Assembly: GCA_021804105.1 (NCBI GenBank)
Contig: JAJZKP010000004.1
Coordinates: 1 to 59,852 of the forward strand
DNA: 59,852 nucleotides
Source of the DNA: Microcaldota archaeon
Lineage (GTDB): Archaea > Micrarchaeota > Micrarchaeia > Micrarchaeales > CABMGC01
Direction of reading: 5' to 3'
Position 1 is the stretch's first letter; every line of letters begins with the position of its first letter. The position numbers were made by a program, and so were the translations under genes. Under the pieces are notes generated by a model. That model had not been told where the DNA came from, did not search any database, and worked only from the letters and a program-made list of their open reading frames with translations. This document shows, in pieces, positions 29,095 through 39,404 of the stretch.

Positions 29095-30489
29095 TCATGC
29101 CATGGAGAAGAGGTAGTTGGCTGCGTTGGTGGCCATGCTTATCATAGGCTGCGGGTACAGCCCGAGCAGCAGGGTTATCGCAAGGCATGCAAGCACAACG
29201 AAGACTATCGCGCCTTCCGGCTTGATCTTCTTGGCTGCGGCCTTGACCGCATACATGGCCATTATGGGCCTTGCGTAATAGTATATTGATATTACGCTGT
29301 TCACCACCCCGATTATGGCTAGCCAGACAAGGTTTGCATTGACCGCGCTCAGGAAGAGGAGGAACTTGCCCACAAATCCTGTTGTGAACGGCAGGCCTAT
29401 TAGAGAGAGCATGAACAATGTGGCCGCGGCTGCCATTAGCCTGCTCTCCTGGTTAAGCCCTATCAAGTCATCGATCTCGTTCCTGTTGCGCGACTCAAGC
29501 CATGCGACTATTGCGAATATGCCTATGAAGATGAATGCGTGTGCGAATATCTGGAACATAGTGGCTGCTATTCCGGCAGAGGTAGCCGCGGCTATGCCTA
29601 TCAGCATGTATCCGGCCTGCGATATAGAAGAATATGCCAGCATGCGCTTGAAACTGCGCTGCATTATGGCAACGATGTTGCCGTAGAACATTGTCAGCAC
29701 CGAGAGCATTGCAACGGCAAGGAATGCGGACTTGAACGTGGCGAAGACAAGTATGAGGACCTGCATGAGCACGATGAAGCCTACTTTCTTGTTTATGCCG
29801 CCGAGCATGGCGGTTGCGTAGGACGGGGAGCCTTCATAGACATCTGGTATAAGAACGTTGAATGGAAAGATCGATGCCTCGAATCCCAGGGATGCGACGA
29901 AAAGCGCGGCTGCGAAGAGCATCAAATCGGATTGCTGGGCATGCACGAGGGCGAAGCTGTTTGAAGCGCCGTATATGGTAACGATGGCAAATGAGAGAAG
30001 GCCTATTGAGATGGCGCTCATTATGAAGAGCTTTGCCGCGGCTTCAAGACTGCGCCTTGAGAGCAGGACTATGAATACAGTTGGTATGACCATTAGCTCA
30101 AGGCCAATGAAGATGGAAATCAGGGAATTGGCGAACGCAACAAGGTATATGCCCATCATGGAGAATGATGCCATTAGCGCGAAGTCACCGTACCGGCCTG
30201 CGTACTCATATGCAAGTATGCCGGTTAGGAGCATGGCTATGGTCAGTATCAGGACGAAGAAGAGGGAGAATGGATTGATTGAGAGCATCCCCATGGCAGT
30301 AGTAGCAAGGTCCGACGAGAGCATCGATGCGGAAAAGAGGGCAAGCAGTGAGAGCACTGCGCAATTGAAGAGGAACTGCGGAAAGTCCTTGTTGGAGAGC
30401 CTGATGACGAGGTTGCCTAGCAGGAAGAGGACGCAGAGACCGAAGAAGATATATAGCTCGGATATCAGACGATCACCAGAAAGATCCAT
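29095..30489 (-). CDS. nuoN: NADH dehydrogenase-like complex subunit N
   Basis: PDVYEGSPSYATAML, RMLAYSSISQAGYMLIG, GLPFTTGFVGKFLLF, YYYARPIMAMY. Confidence 0.9.
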   Translation of the reverse strand: MDLSGDRLISELYIFFGLCVLFLLGNLVIRLSNKDFPQFLFNCAVLSLLALFSASMLSSDLATTAMGMLSINPFSLFFVLILTIAMLLTGILAYEYAGRYGDFALMASFSMMGIYLVAFANSLISIFIGLELMVIPTVFIVLLSRRSLEAAAKLFIMSAISIGLLSFAIVTIYGASNSFALVHAQQSDLMLFAAALFVASLGFEASIFPFNVLIPDVYEGSPSYATAMLGGINKKVGFIVLMQVLILVFATFKSAFLAVAMLSVLTMFYGNIVAIMQRSFKRMLAYSSISQAGYMLIGIAAATSAGIAATMFQIFAHAFIFIGIFAIVAWLESRNRNEIDDLIGLNQESRLMAAAATLFMLSLIGLPFTTGFVGKFLLFLSAVNANLVWLAIIGVVNSVISIYYYARPIMAMYAVKAAAKKIKPEGAIVFVVLACLAITLLLGLYPQPMISMATNAANYLFSMA

Positions 30490-32258
30490 GCAAGGAGCAC
30501 TGCAAAGCCAACTGCAAACACGAAAGCGTATGGGTTGATTCCGCCGACTGACATGCGCCGTATGCCCCTTGAGGCAAGCACGACGGCATGGCCCAGCCAG
30601 TCGAAGGCCTCGCTTAGGTAGAGGTCAAAAGCGCCTACTCCCTCGGATATTTCGTACACGAACCGCGCCGCACCGCCATAGAGGAGCATGAAGAACTTAT
30701 GCGTGTATGCAAGGGAAGCGAGGGCGCTTCCCTTCTTCTGCGACGGTTTAAGGAGCCTTGAAGGTTTATAGAGCGAGTAGCTTACCGCAGCGCCAACTGC
30801 AAACAGGACCGTCACGCTGACTATGTCGAGCAGGCTGACAGAGAGCTGCGGTGCGCCGGTTATGAAGGCGGGCGAAGATGACAGGAATCCGGGGATGAGG
30901 AAAAAGATTGAGGATCCGGCAAGCGTGAGCGCTGCAAGCAGGACAGCAGGGTATATCATGGCCCTTGGCAAGGCCTTGTATCTAAGCGCTGTCTCGCCGG
31001 CCTTGTCTGGCCCGGATATCATGAAGAACCACCTGAAGATGAAGAAACTTGTTCCCAGGCCAATGAGGATTATAAGCGAATATACGATTAGGTTGGTGAA
31101 GACGGAAGAGCCTATTGCGGCTGAGGCGAAGAACCCTGAGAATGGTATCATGCCGGCAACAGAGAGCACGCCGAAGAGTGTCGAGATATAGAGCAGCTTG
31201 TTAGATGACATGCCGCGTATCTTGTCTATTGATTCCTCTTCGGTAGCATGCATTACGCTTCCGGAGCTGAAGAAGAGCAGCGCCTTGTAGAAGCTCTGTA
31301 CTATGAAGAAGTAAATTGCAGCGATGAGCGCGCCGCTTGCGACAGCCACGAGCATCAGGGAGAGCTCCTGCACTGTGGAGTAGGCGATAACGCGCTTGAC
31401 CTGCTTCTCGCGCATGGCATTGAACGTGGCTATGATTGCAGTGAGCACCCCGAACCAGAGCATGAGAGCAAGCAGGTGCGCAGCTGCGAAGATAGGGAAG
31501 AGTATTATCGCGGCAAACACCCCGGCCTTTACCATGGTAGACGAGTGGAGGAATGCCGATACGGGAGTAGGGCCTTCCATCGCCTCAGGGAGCCATTCCT
31601 GGAACGGGAATTGGGCCGACTTGGTGAAGATGGCAAGAAGGAGGAGCGCAGAGCCTGCGAGAAGGCCTATGGAGACGCTGTGCGGCATGAGCGAGAGGAT
31701 GGTTGCGAAGTTGAATGTGCCAAAGGTGTTCCAGAAGATAACTATCGCGGCTATCAGCGCTATGTCTCCTATCAATACAGTGGTTATTGCAAGCCTTGCT
31801 GCACGGACTGCGCGCTCGCGGTTGTGCCAGAAGCCAATGAGCATATAGCTGAGCATGCTCAGGAATTCCCAGGCTATGAAGAGCAGGATGAAATTGCCGC
31901 TCATCGCGAACGTGGCCATTGCTATCTCGAAGGCGAGCATCTCGATGTAGAAGCGTTTCTGCTCGCTTAGGGTTTTCAGGTATCCGGTAGAATAGAGGTG
32001 TATGAGCGTGCCTATGAAGAAGACAATTGCAAGGAGTGCCATGTTCAGCGGGGCTATTGTTGTTGTTATAGCTATCGCGTCCTTGCCTATCGTGAACCAG
32101 GTTATTGTGATGCTGCCATTCTGCACAAAATACAGCAGGAGCAGGCTGGCCAGGCTGGCCGCAGAGGCAATGTAGCCGTATTTCATGCTGGGCCTCAGCA
32201 ATGCTATCGCTATCATCGCAGCGAAGAGAGGGACCAATAGCAGCAACGGGAGGAACAT
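30465..32258 (-). CDS. nuoL: Complex I subunit L
   Basis: IAWEFLSMLSYMLIGFW, FQEWLPEAMEGPTPVSAFLHSSTMVKAGVF, RVIAYSTVQELSLM. Confidence 0.93.
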   Translation of the reverse strand: MFLPLLLLVPLFAAMIAIALLRPSMKYGYIASAASLASLLLLYFVQNGSITITWFTIGKDAIAITTTIAPLNMALLAIVFFIGTLIHLYSTGYLKTLSEQKRFYIEMLAFEIAMATFAMSGNFILLFIAWEFLSMLSYMLIGFWHNRERAVRAARLAITTVLIGDIALIAAIVIFWNTFGTFNFATILSLMPHSVSIGLLAGSALLLLAIFTKSAQFPFQEWLPEAMEGPTPVSAFLHSSTMVKAGVFAAIILFPIFAAAHLLALMLWFGVLTAIIATFNAMREKQVKRVIAYSTVQELSLMLVAVASGALIAAIYFFIVQSFYKALLFFSSGSVMHATEEESIDKIRGMSSNKLLYISTLFGVLSVAGMIPFSGFFASAAIGSSVFTNLIVYSLIILIGLGTSFFIFRWFFMISGPDKAGETALRYKALPRAMIYPAVLLAALTLAGSSIFFLIPGFLSSSPAFITGAPQLSVSLLDIVSVTVLFAVGAAVSYSLYKPSRLLKPSQKKGSALASLAYTHKFFMLLYGGAARFVYEISEGVGAFDLYLSEAFDWLGHAVVLASRGIRRMSVGGINPYAFVFAVGFAVLLAWIFLVIV

Positions 32259-32259
32259 C

Positions 32260-32568
32260 TTACCACTTCATCTTTGATAATTTTGTAACGTCGAAGTCTG
32301 CACCGCGGTATTTCATGTAGACATAGAAGGCCATGAGCGTGATTATCTCAACGGCTGCAACGGCCCATATGCTTATCAGCATCACTATCGCGCCAGGATT
32401 CTGCACGGCATTGTAATCGAAGAATCCCACGAGGGCTATTGTGCTGGCAACCAGTATTAGGGCTATGCCCAACATTATGACTATGAAATGCCTGTCGGTG
32501 GCGAGACCGGCAAATGCGATCCCTATCAGAACCAGCGAAAGAGCAAATACGTAGAGCAGCATGATCAA
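32260..32568 (-). CDS. nuoK: Complex I subunit K
   Basis: Three-TM protein in operon position; HFIVIMLGIALILVASTIALVGF. Confidence 0.85.
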   Translation of the reverse strand: MIMLLYVFALSLVLIGIAFAGLATDRHFIVIMLGIALILVASTIALVGFFDYNAVQNPGAIVMLISIWAVAAVEIITLMAFYVYMKYRGADFDVTKLSKMKW

Positions 32569-33051
32569 TTATGTCACCAGTTTTGAGAATTTCTTGATGA
32601 ATAGTACGCTTCCGAGGGCAACTGCGAAGAGCAATGCAGCTATTCCGTAGAACAGCGGATAGTATTGGGCTATTGCAACTGCGAACGTGGCATCCATGCT
32701 CGAGCCTGAAACTACCTCGGAATGCAGCGAGAGCTGCGCGAAATATGCGAACCATATGGAAAGTGCTATCACTATGGGTATGAAGAATGAGACGCGTATG
32801 TATCTCCTTCCTTTTTCCTCGTTGGCCAGCGAGACCATCAGATATGTGGAGAGGCCGCCGACGAAGACGAGGAGCTGGAGAAGCGCCACGAAAGTCTGGT
32901 TCAGTATCAGGAAGAGCACTGCACTCATGGAGAAGGCCATGGTCAGGGCAAGGACCGCATGGACAAGCTTTCTCTGTATGAAGACGAGCACGGATGAGAG
33001 GGCAGTAAGAATGGCAAATGTGTAAAAGGACAACGTATATACATCGGGCAT
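32569..33051 (-). CDS. nuoJ: Complex I subunit J
   Basis: VFIQRKLVHAVLALTMAFSMSAVLFLILNQTFVALLQLLVFVGGLSTYLM. Confidence 0.87.
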   Translation of the reverse strand: MPDVYTLSFYTFAILTALSSVLVFIQRKLVHAVLALTMAFSMSAVLFLILNQTFVALLQLLVFVGGLSTYLMVSLANEEKGRRYIRVSFFIPIVIALSIWFAYFAQLSLHSEVVSGSSMDATFAVAIAQYYPLFYGIAALLFAVALGSVLFIKKFSKLVT

Positions 33052-33055
33052 CTCA

Positions 33056-33418
33056 TCACTCGAGCTCCTCGGGCCTCTTCAGCAGCGCCCTCTTGTCCTC
33101 AACCTCATTGAATGAAACATCCTTCGAGAGCGTCAGGCATTTCGGCGGGCAGACTTCCTCGCATAGGGCGCAGAAAAGGCACCTTTCAAGGCCTATCTGC
33201 GGCATTACCTTTTTTCCCTTGTCAGTCATTACGTCAACCATGGTTATGGTCTTGTTTGGGCATATCCTCTCGCAGGCTCTGCAGCTGATGCACGTGCTCA
33301 TGTCAAGGCGCAGCTTCCCGCGGTAGCTGTCAGGGAGCGCCTGTTTCTCCATGGGAAAGTCTAGCGTGGACCTTTTCTCGAGTATTGCACCTGTAGATTT
33401 AGCCAACGGTCCAATCAT
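33056..33418 (-). CDS. nuoI: Complex I subunit I (2x[4Fe-4S] ferredoxin-like)
   Basis: CISCRACERICP and CLFCALCEEVCPPKC. Confidence 0.93.
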   Translation of the reverse strand: MIGPLAKSTGAILEKRSTLDFPMEKQALPDSYRGKLRLDMSTCISCRACERICPNKTITMVDVMTDKGKKVMPQIGLERCLFCALCEEVCPPKCLTLSKDVSFNEVEDKRALLKRPEELE

Positions 33419-33421
33419 GCT

Positions 33422-34441
33422 CTACGCCACGAATAGTATATAGACAAGTATAAGGTTTAATAAGGAAAGGGGAAGCAGCCATGTCCACCCAAGCCTGAGG
33501 ATGCGGTCTATGCGCATCCTGACAGTAGTGGCCCTTATTATTATAGTGAATAGGGCTATGATGAATGCTTTTATCAGAAGCCATGCAAGTGGGGGAAGCA
33601 GAGGCCCGCTCCATCCTCCAAAGAAGAGCAGCGCTATTATCAGGCTTGCAAGGAACATCCTCGTATAGTCTATAAACAATGCCAGGGCGTAATACGGCCC
33701 GCTATAGTCTGTCAGCCATCCCGCTATTAGTTCAGAATCGGCTTCCCTAAGGTCGAACGGAGGCCTCTCCATCTCTGCCAGCATGGTTATGAAGAAGACG
33801 ACAAATCCTATCGGCATCAGTAGGATATACCAGTGCGAGGCTGCCTGTGCCGAGACTATGCCGCTTATGCTGTACGTGCCTGAGAGCAGTGCAATTGCAG
33901 CCACGACCACAAGAAGCGGTATCTCGTAGCTTATGAGCATGAGCACGGACCTCTGCGCACTTATGTCTGCAAACTTGTTTCCGGTAGAGAACCCGGCAAG
34001 AAAGACGATGATGGGCAGAAAGGCGATGAGCACAAATATGAGAAGGAGGCCAAGGCCGAGGTTAGTTGCCTGCAGGGTAGGCGAGAACGGAAGCAGGAGA
34101 ACCATGAACGTGGTTACCGCCAGCATGAGTATGGGGCCTATCGTAAGAAGAATCCTGTCTGCATTGTCCGGAGTGATGTGCTCCTTTGAGAGAAGCTTGA
34201 CCAGGTCCGCAAGGTTCTGGAGGATCCCGAACTTACCGACAAATGTTGGGCCGTGCCTGTGCTGTATCTTGGCTATGAGCTTTCTCTCGACCCATCCGAA
34301 GATATATGCGAATATCGACGTCACTATGAGTATGAAGATTGCATAGATGAGGATTGCTATGCCGTAGAAGAGCAAACTGCTACCGTTGAGCCAACCCTGC
34401 CACGTAGACACTATTGAGAATATGATGTTATCTATCAACAC
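33422..34441 (-). CDS. nuoH: Complex I subunit H
   Basis: WVERKLIAKIQHRHGPTFVGKFGILQNLADLVKLLSKE, AEMERPPFDLREADSELIAGW. Confidence 0.96.
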   Translation of the reverse strand: MLIDNIIFSIVSTWQGWLNGSSLLFYGIAILIYAIFILIVTSIFAYIFGWVERKLIAKIQHRHGPTFVGKFGILQNLADLVKLLSKEHITPDNADRILLTIGPILMLAVTTFMVLLLPFSPTLQATNLGLGLLLIFVLIAFLPIIVFLAGFSTGNKFADISAQRSVLMLISYEIPLLVVVAAIALLSGTYSISGIVSAQAASHWYILLMPIGFVVFFITMLAEMERPPFDLREADSELIAGWLTDYSGPYYALALFIDYTRMFLASLIIALLFFGGWSGPLLPPLAWLLIKAFIIALFTIIIRATTVRMRIDRILRLGWTWLLPLSLLNLILVYILFVA

Positions 34442-35519
34442 AGGCCATCACCAGGTCAAGCGAACCCATTATTGAGAAAAGATCCGCAAGGCGCTCCCCC
34501 TTTGCAATATGATTCAGGGCAGCGAGATTCACGAAGCATGGCGAGCGGATGGAGAGCCTGTACGGGCGCTGGGGATCAGACACCATGTACATCATGCACT
34601 CTCCCCTTGGAAGCTCCCTGCTTACCGTGACAATCTTGTTCTTCGCAGGCGGACCTATCAGTTTTATCGAGGCTCCCAGCGCATCGCCATCAGGCATCTT
34701 CTTTAGCGCATCGCGTATGAGCCTGATCGATTCGCGCAGTTCCATGATCCTTATCCTGTACCTTGCGAAGTTGTCACAGCCATGCTCCACTGCAACATGG
34801 AAATTGAGTTTCTCGTAAACATAATAGGGCTTTGCCTTCCTGACATCATAGCTTATCCCGGAAGCCCTTAGAACAGGACCTGCGACCCCAAGGCTTTTTG
34901 CGTCCTCGGCACTTAGCACGCCTATGCCCTTGGTTCTTTCCATGAAGACAGGGTTCTTTTCCAGGTATCTCTGGTACTCGCCAATCCTCTTTTCTAGGTG
35001 GCTGAGAAGCTTCATGCAGTTCTCGCCGAAGTCAGGAGGAAGATCCATGGTGACTCCGCCAAGCCTCATGTTAACGTAGAACATCCTCTGGCCCGTAGCC
35101 TCCTGGAGCAGCTCAAGGACGCGGTCACGGTCTTCGAATACCCACATGAACATTGTGAACATCTGGCCCATGTCATTGCATAGTGCGCCCAGGAAGAAGA
35201 GATGGCTTGCAATTCGCTGCAGCTCCAACTCTATTAGCCTCACGTATTGCGCGCGCTCCTTTACCTCTATTCCAAGCGCTGCTTCTACAGTTGCGACATA
35301 CGCCTCGTCGTAAGAGAGAGGCGCCACATAATCGAGCTTCTCCATGTATGGCGGGCACTGCATGTACATCCTGGTCTCGACAAGCTTTTCAACTCCCCTG
35401 TGAAGGAAGCCTATGTGGGGCTCGACGTTCTTCACAGTATCGCCATCGACATCTACAACAAGGCGCAGCACTCCGTGCGTGCTGGGATGCACAGGGCCTA
35501 TATTGATCCTGGTGCTCAA
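34428..35519 (-). CDS. nuoD: Complex I subunit D
   Basis: NIGPVHPSTHGVLRLVVDVDGD...HIGFLHRGVEKL. Confidence 0.96.
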   Translation of the reverse strand: MSTRINIGPVHPSTHGVLRLVVDVDGDTVKNVEPHIGFLHRGVEKLVETRMYMQCPPYMEKLDYVAPLSYDEAYVATVEAALGIEVKERAQYVRLIELELQRIASHLFFLGALCNDMGQMFTMFMWVFEDRDRVLELLQEATGQRMFYVNMRLGGVTMDLPPDFGENCMKLLSHLEKRIGEYQRYLEKNPVFMERTKGIGVLSAEDAKSLGVAGPVLRASGISYDVRKAKPYYVYEKLNFHVAVEHGCDNFARYRIRIMELRESIRLIRDALKKMPDGDALGASIKLIGPPAKNKIVTVSRELPRGECMMYMVSDPQRPYRLSIRSPCFVNLAALNHIAKGERLADLFSIMGSLDLVMACVDR

Positions 35520-35900
35520 TCATTCCACCCCTGTCCTGTAGTCCTTGTCCCATTCAAAGCTCTTCCTGAAAGGAGGGTCGATTCCGTCCCATTTCTCGAG
35601 CAGTATGCGCTTTGCAATCCTGTTCTTTATCGCCACTCCGAACATCTCCATAAGTTCGCGCTCGTACCAGTCCGCTGCGGGGAAAATGTCCATGGCAGTC
35701 GGTAGCCATGCGTCATTGTACTCAAGATCTATCTCCAGGGTCTCGTCCTTGTTTTCGGCAATATTCCTCAGGAAATAGACTGCCTGTAGGCTCTTTCCAT
35801 AGTCTACAGCCGTTATCTTCACTAGGTAGTCATATCCCTGGCCCTTCATCTCTTCCAGCCTGCGTAGTAAATCCCCTCTATCACACTTCAATCTTTCCAC
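35520..35900 (-). CDS. nuoC: Complex I subunit C
   Basis: [16 protein letters not shown]; ends [11 protein letters not shown]. Confidence 0.93.
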   Translation of the reverse strand: MERLKCDRGDLLRRLEEMKGQGYDYLVKITAVDYGKSLQAVYFLRNIAENKDETLEIDLEYNDAWLPTAMDIFPAADWYERELMEMFGVAIKNRIAKRILLEKWDGIDPPFRKSFEWDKDYRTGVE

Positions 35901-36456
35901 CCAGCTTGTCCTGCAATTTCATAAGAGCTGCGAAGAGGTTCTCGGGCCTTGGAGGGCATCCGGCAACATAAACGTCCACGGGAAGCACCTGGTCTATCCC
36001 TCTTACGATATTGTAGCTCTCCCACCATGGCCCTCCGCATGTTGCGCATTCGCCGAATGCGATTACATGCCTTGGCTCGGTCATCTGCTCGTAAAGCCTC
36101 TTGACCTCTGGTACCATGCTCTTGGTTACCCATCCTGCAACAAGCATCACATCGCATTGCCTCGGAGTTGCCCTGAAGAGCAGGTACCCTTTCCTCTCGG
36201 CGTCAATCCTCGCAGCGCCGAAGTCCATGAGCTCTATGGCGCAGCATGCCAGCCCGAACTGCAGGGGCCAGAGGGAGTTCCTTCTTGACCATTTGACCAG
36301 TTTGCTAGACACAGGTATGGCCTTGACCAGGTCTGACAACTTGGCGAACATGGCATTGGGCTTGTTCTCGCTCTTCAAGGAATCCATGACAAGCTTGTCC
36401 ATCTCCTGCTTGGCATTGAGGAATTCCTGGCTTTTGCGATCTATATTCCTATCCAT
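35881..36456 (-). CDS. nuoB: Complex I subunit B
   Basis: [47 protein letters not shown]. Confidence 0.96.
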   Translation of the reverse strand: MDRNIDRKSQEFLNAKQEMDKLVMDSLKSENKPNAMFAKLSDLVKAIPVSSKLVKWSRRNSLWPLQFGLACCAIELMDFGAARIDAERKGYLLFRATPRQCDVMLVAGWVTKSMVPEVKRLYEQMTEPRHVIAFGECATCGGPWWESYNIVRGIDQVLPVDVYVAGCPPRPENLFAALMKLQDKLGGKIEV

Positions 36457-36460
36457 TCCA

Positions 36461-36817
36461 TCATTCCCTTGCGTGCTTGGCCATGATGATTACAAGCATC
36501 TCGAATATAAAGCCAGCCACGAAAAGGCCCAGTATGGCGTAATTTGCGGTTGAACCCACCGCCTTGGCGCTTATTACCCAGACCAGCATTATGGCGATGA
36601 GGATCTCGAATACCAGGAACATAGGGAAGTAGTACAGGTATTCGCCCATCACGCTCGTCCTGGCGCCTGTGCTCTCCTCGGCGCTTTCGTAATTGCCCTT
36701 CTTGACGCGCGTCTCCCTGCTCCTGCGACGTATAAGCTTTGAAGAGAGAAGCATGAGCAACGGTTCAAGGATTGCCAATGCAATGAATATTATTATGGCT
36801 ATATAGGCGGAGACCAT
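36461..36817 (-). CDS. nuoA: Complex I subunit A
   Basis: [13 protein letters not shown]...[19 protein letters not shown]; start trimmed to MVSAYIAI. Confidence 0.88.
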   Translation of the reverse strand: MVSAYIAIIIFIALAILEPLLMLLSSKLIRRRSRETRVKKGNYESAEESTGARTSVMGEYLYYFPMFLVFEILIAIMLVWVISAKAVGSTANYAILGLFVAGFIFEMLVIIMAKHARE

Positions 36818-36982
36818 GGTTCGTAATAAGAAGGTTAGTTTAATATTCGTTGCCCGCAGGCATGCTCCCGGGCATACATGGTTCACAAAGCTATGGGCAG
36901 GAAGTGCATGGCTTGATGGACGTGCACATTAGAGTGGAGGCAAAATAATATAGAAAACTTAATATGGCTGAACTTGGGATAA

Positions 36983-37384
36983 ATGAATATGCATGTCTAT
37001 GCTTTTCGACTCGCACAAGGAGCAGACCTCAAGGAAAGCATACTTGACATGGTAAAGAAGAATGGGATAAAGGCAGGATGCATTATCGCATGCATAGGAG
37101 ACCTCGGGCAGGCGACCATCAGGTTGGCAGGCGGCAAGAAGAGAAAGGTGATCAGGGAGCAACTAGAGATAGTCTCAGTGGCCGGCACCCTGGGAAACGG
37201 AGAGTGCCATGCACATATAGTTGTTGCGGATAAGAATGGAAAGTGCACCGGAGGCCACATGAAGTACGGTTGCGTAGTAGAGAAGGCTGCGGAGATAGTC
37301 ATAGGAGAGATAGATGGTTATTCCTTCTATAGGGAGCTTGATGAGGATACAGGATACAACGAACTTGTAGTAAGGAAGGCTTAA
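36983..37384 (+). CDS. PPC/DUF296-domain (putative DNA-binding) protein
   Basis: YAFRLAQGADLKESIL...GTLGNGECHAHIVVADKNGKCTGGHMKYGCVV. Confidence 0.88.
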   Translation: MNMHVYAFRLAQGADLKESILDMVKKNGIKAGCIIACIGDLGQATIRLAGGKKRKVIREQLEIVSVAGTLGNGECHAHIVVADKNGKCTGGHMKYGCVVEKAAEIVIGEIDGYSFYRELDEDTGYNELVVRKA

Positions 37385-37388
37385 ATGC

Positions 37389-37463
37389 GGGCCCGTAACT
37401 CAGCATGGCTAGAGTGGCTGGCTTTTAACCAGTAAGTCGTGGGTTCAAATCCCACCGGGCCCG
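37389..37463 (+). tRNA. tRNA-Lys (anticodon TTT)
   Basis: GGGCCCGTAACTCAGCATGGCTAGAGTGGCTGGCTTTTAACCAGTAAGTCGTGGGTTCAAATCCCACCGGGCCCG; loop CTTTTAA; CCA not encoded. Confidence 0.96.
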
Positions 37464-37608
37464 TTCATGTTGCATGTGCATTACAACTAATTCCAGGTCC
37501 TGCAAGAGAGCGCGGTTTGTTAGGTTTCAAGCCGGCATTGGCACGGAAATGCGCAGGCTTACATTAATATACAAAAGGGTTATTATCCATATATAAGATA
37601 CCCTATAA

Positions 37609-39375
37609 ATGAACAAGGCTGAGCTTAGCATGGCAAAAAAGGACGAGTATAGCAGGCATGCAGAAGAATATGATATTAAGGCTGAAAAGAGGGAGACGAG
37701 ATTCGGTGTCAATTACAAGTGGATAGCGCTATCCAACACCACGCTAGGAGTCCTGATAGCCACGATAGACAGCTCCATACTGATAATCTCCTTGCCGGCA
37801 ATCTTCAATGGCCTCGGTGTCAATCCGCTCACTCCAGGAAACATAACGCTGCTCCTCTGGCTTCTTGTCGGTTACATAATAACGTCATCGGTAACTGTGG
37901 TGACGATAGGAAGGCTCTCTGACATGTTCGGCAGAGTGAAACTCTACAATCTTGGATTCCTGGTCTTCGCAATATGCTCGACCCTGCTCTGGATATCAAC
38001 ATACCTGGTCCATGGCACTGAGGGAGTCATCACGCTAGTTGTGATAAGGCTCTTCCAGGGCCTTGGAGGCGCGTTCCTGTTCGCAAATGGTACTGCCATA
38101 CTTACAGACGCATTCCCACACAATGAGAGGGGCAAGGCGCTTGGCATAAACCAGATTGCAGGTGTTTCAGGAAGCCTGATAGGGCTTGTCCTGGGAGGCA
38201 TACTTGCAGCCATTGATTGGCATCTGGTTTTCCTGGTCAGCGTACCTATCAGCGTATTTGGAACCCTCTGGGCATATTTCGCCCTGCATGAACTCGCAAC
38301 AATCAAGAAGAACCAGAAACTGGATGTCTTAGGCAATGCTGCCTTCGCTGTAGGATTGACTGTGATACTCGCTTCGCTGATATACAGCCTGCTGCCTTAT
38401 GGCAGCAGTTCGGCAGGATGGACAGACCCGTGGGTAATAGGAGGGCTGGCGATAGGCATATTCATGCTGGTCGCGTTTGCCTACATCGAGAAGAAATCCA
38501 AGGATCCCATGTTTCGCCTTGAGCTGTTCAAGATACCTACCTTTAGCCTTGGCAATCTTAGCCTTTTCTTATCAGGCATGGCAAGAGGAGGCTTGCAGTT
38601 CGTGCTGATAATATGGCTACAGGGAATTTGGCTTCCCCTTCACGGGGTAAATTTCATCAACACCCCATTCCAGGCAGGAATAGACATGACACCGCTGATA
38701 CTGGGATTCCTTGTGGCAGGTCCGCTTTTCGGAACCCTTTCGGACAAGTACGGCTCACGGCTCTTCTCAACCTTGGGAATGCTCATTGGTGTTGCAGGCT
38801 TCATAGCACTGCTCTTCCTTCCGGTAAACTTCAATTTCTATGTATTTGCGCCGATAATATTCCTGCTTGGCATAGGGCAGGGGATGTTTGCTGCACCCAA
38901 CACCGCTGCAGTGATGAACTCCGTGCCCCCGGAGACAAGAGGCGCAACTGCAGGTATGAGGTCCACGCTTATGAATGTCTCGTTCATGTTCAGCCTGGTT
39001 ATCTTCTTCTCCCTGCTCGTACTTGGAGTCTCTACAGACCTCTCCGGAGCTTTGTATCATGGGCTTGTAGCACAGAATGTCTCATCGTCAGTGGCCGTGG
39101 GCATTTCCAAGCTTCCGCCGACAACCGTCCTTTTCGCAGCGCTCCTTGGGTACAACCCGATGGAAAGCCTGCTCCCGCAATCGGTGCTCAGCAGCCTGCC
39201 TGCAACGAACAGGGATGCCATTCTTGGCACCTCTTTCTTCCCAACCCTCATATCAGGGCCATTTGTCAACGGATTGCACATTGTATTTTACATCGGCGCG
39301 GTTTTCGCCATGATTGCGGCAATAGCCTCCGCGGTGACAAGGCGCGAGAAGCTTGGGACAGGCAAAGGCAAATAG
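37609..39375 (+). CDS. MFS transporter, DHA2/EmrB-QacA-like (14 TM)
   Basis: TIDSSILIISLPAIF, GRLSDMFGRVKLYNLGFLVFAICS, RLFQGLGGAFLFANGTAILTDAFP. Confidence 0.9.
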   Translation: MNKAELSMAKKDEYSRHAEEYDIKAEKRETRFGVNYKWIALSNTTLGVLIATIDSSILIISLPAIFNGLGVNPLTPGNITLLLWLLVGYIITSSVTVVTIGRLSDMFGRVKLYNLGFLVFAICSTLLWISTYLVHGTEGVITLVVIRLFQGLGGAFLFANGTAILTDAFPHNERGKALGINQIAGVSGSLIGLVLGGILAAIDWHLVFLVSVPISVFGTLWAYFALHELATIKKNQKLDVLGNAAFAVGLTVILASLIYSLLPYGSSSAGWTDPWVIGGLAIGIFMLVAFAYIEKKSKDPMFRLELFKIPTFSLGNLSLFLSGMARGGLQFVLIIWLQGIWLPLHGVNFINTPFQAGIDMTPLILGFLVAGPLFGTLSDKYGSRLFSTLGMLIGVAGFIALLFLPVNFNFYVFAPIIFLLGIGQGMFAAPNTAAVMNSVPPETRGATAGMRSTLMNVSFMFSLVIFFSLLVLGVSTDLSGALYHGLVAQNVSSSVAVGISKLPPTTVLFAALLGYNPMESLLPQSVLSSLPATNRDAILGTSFFPTLISGPFVNGLHIVFYIGAVFAMIAAIASAVTRREKLGTGKGK

Positions 39376-39404
39376 TCTGCCTTGAATATAAATAAGCATC
39401 GTGC

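Noticed and set aside
29858-30538. 226-aa plus-strand ORF over nuoN/nuoL
   Set aside because: Antisense artefact; the nuo genes explain the sequence
31248-31970. 240-aa Glu/His-rich plus-strand ORF inside nuoL
   Set aside because: Low-complexity antisense frame of a hydrophobic membrane protein gene; no independent start context
38613-39395. 260-aa ORF overlapping the DHA2 MFS transporter in another frame
   Set aside because: Same-strand alternative frame with non-protein-like composition; the transporter has clear family motifs
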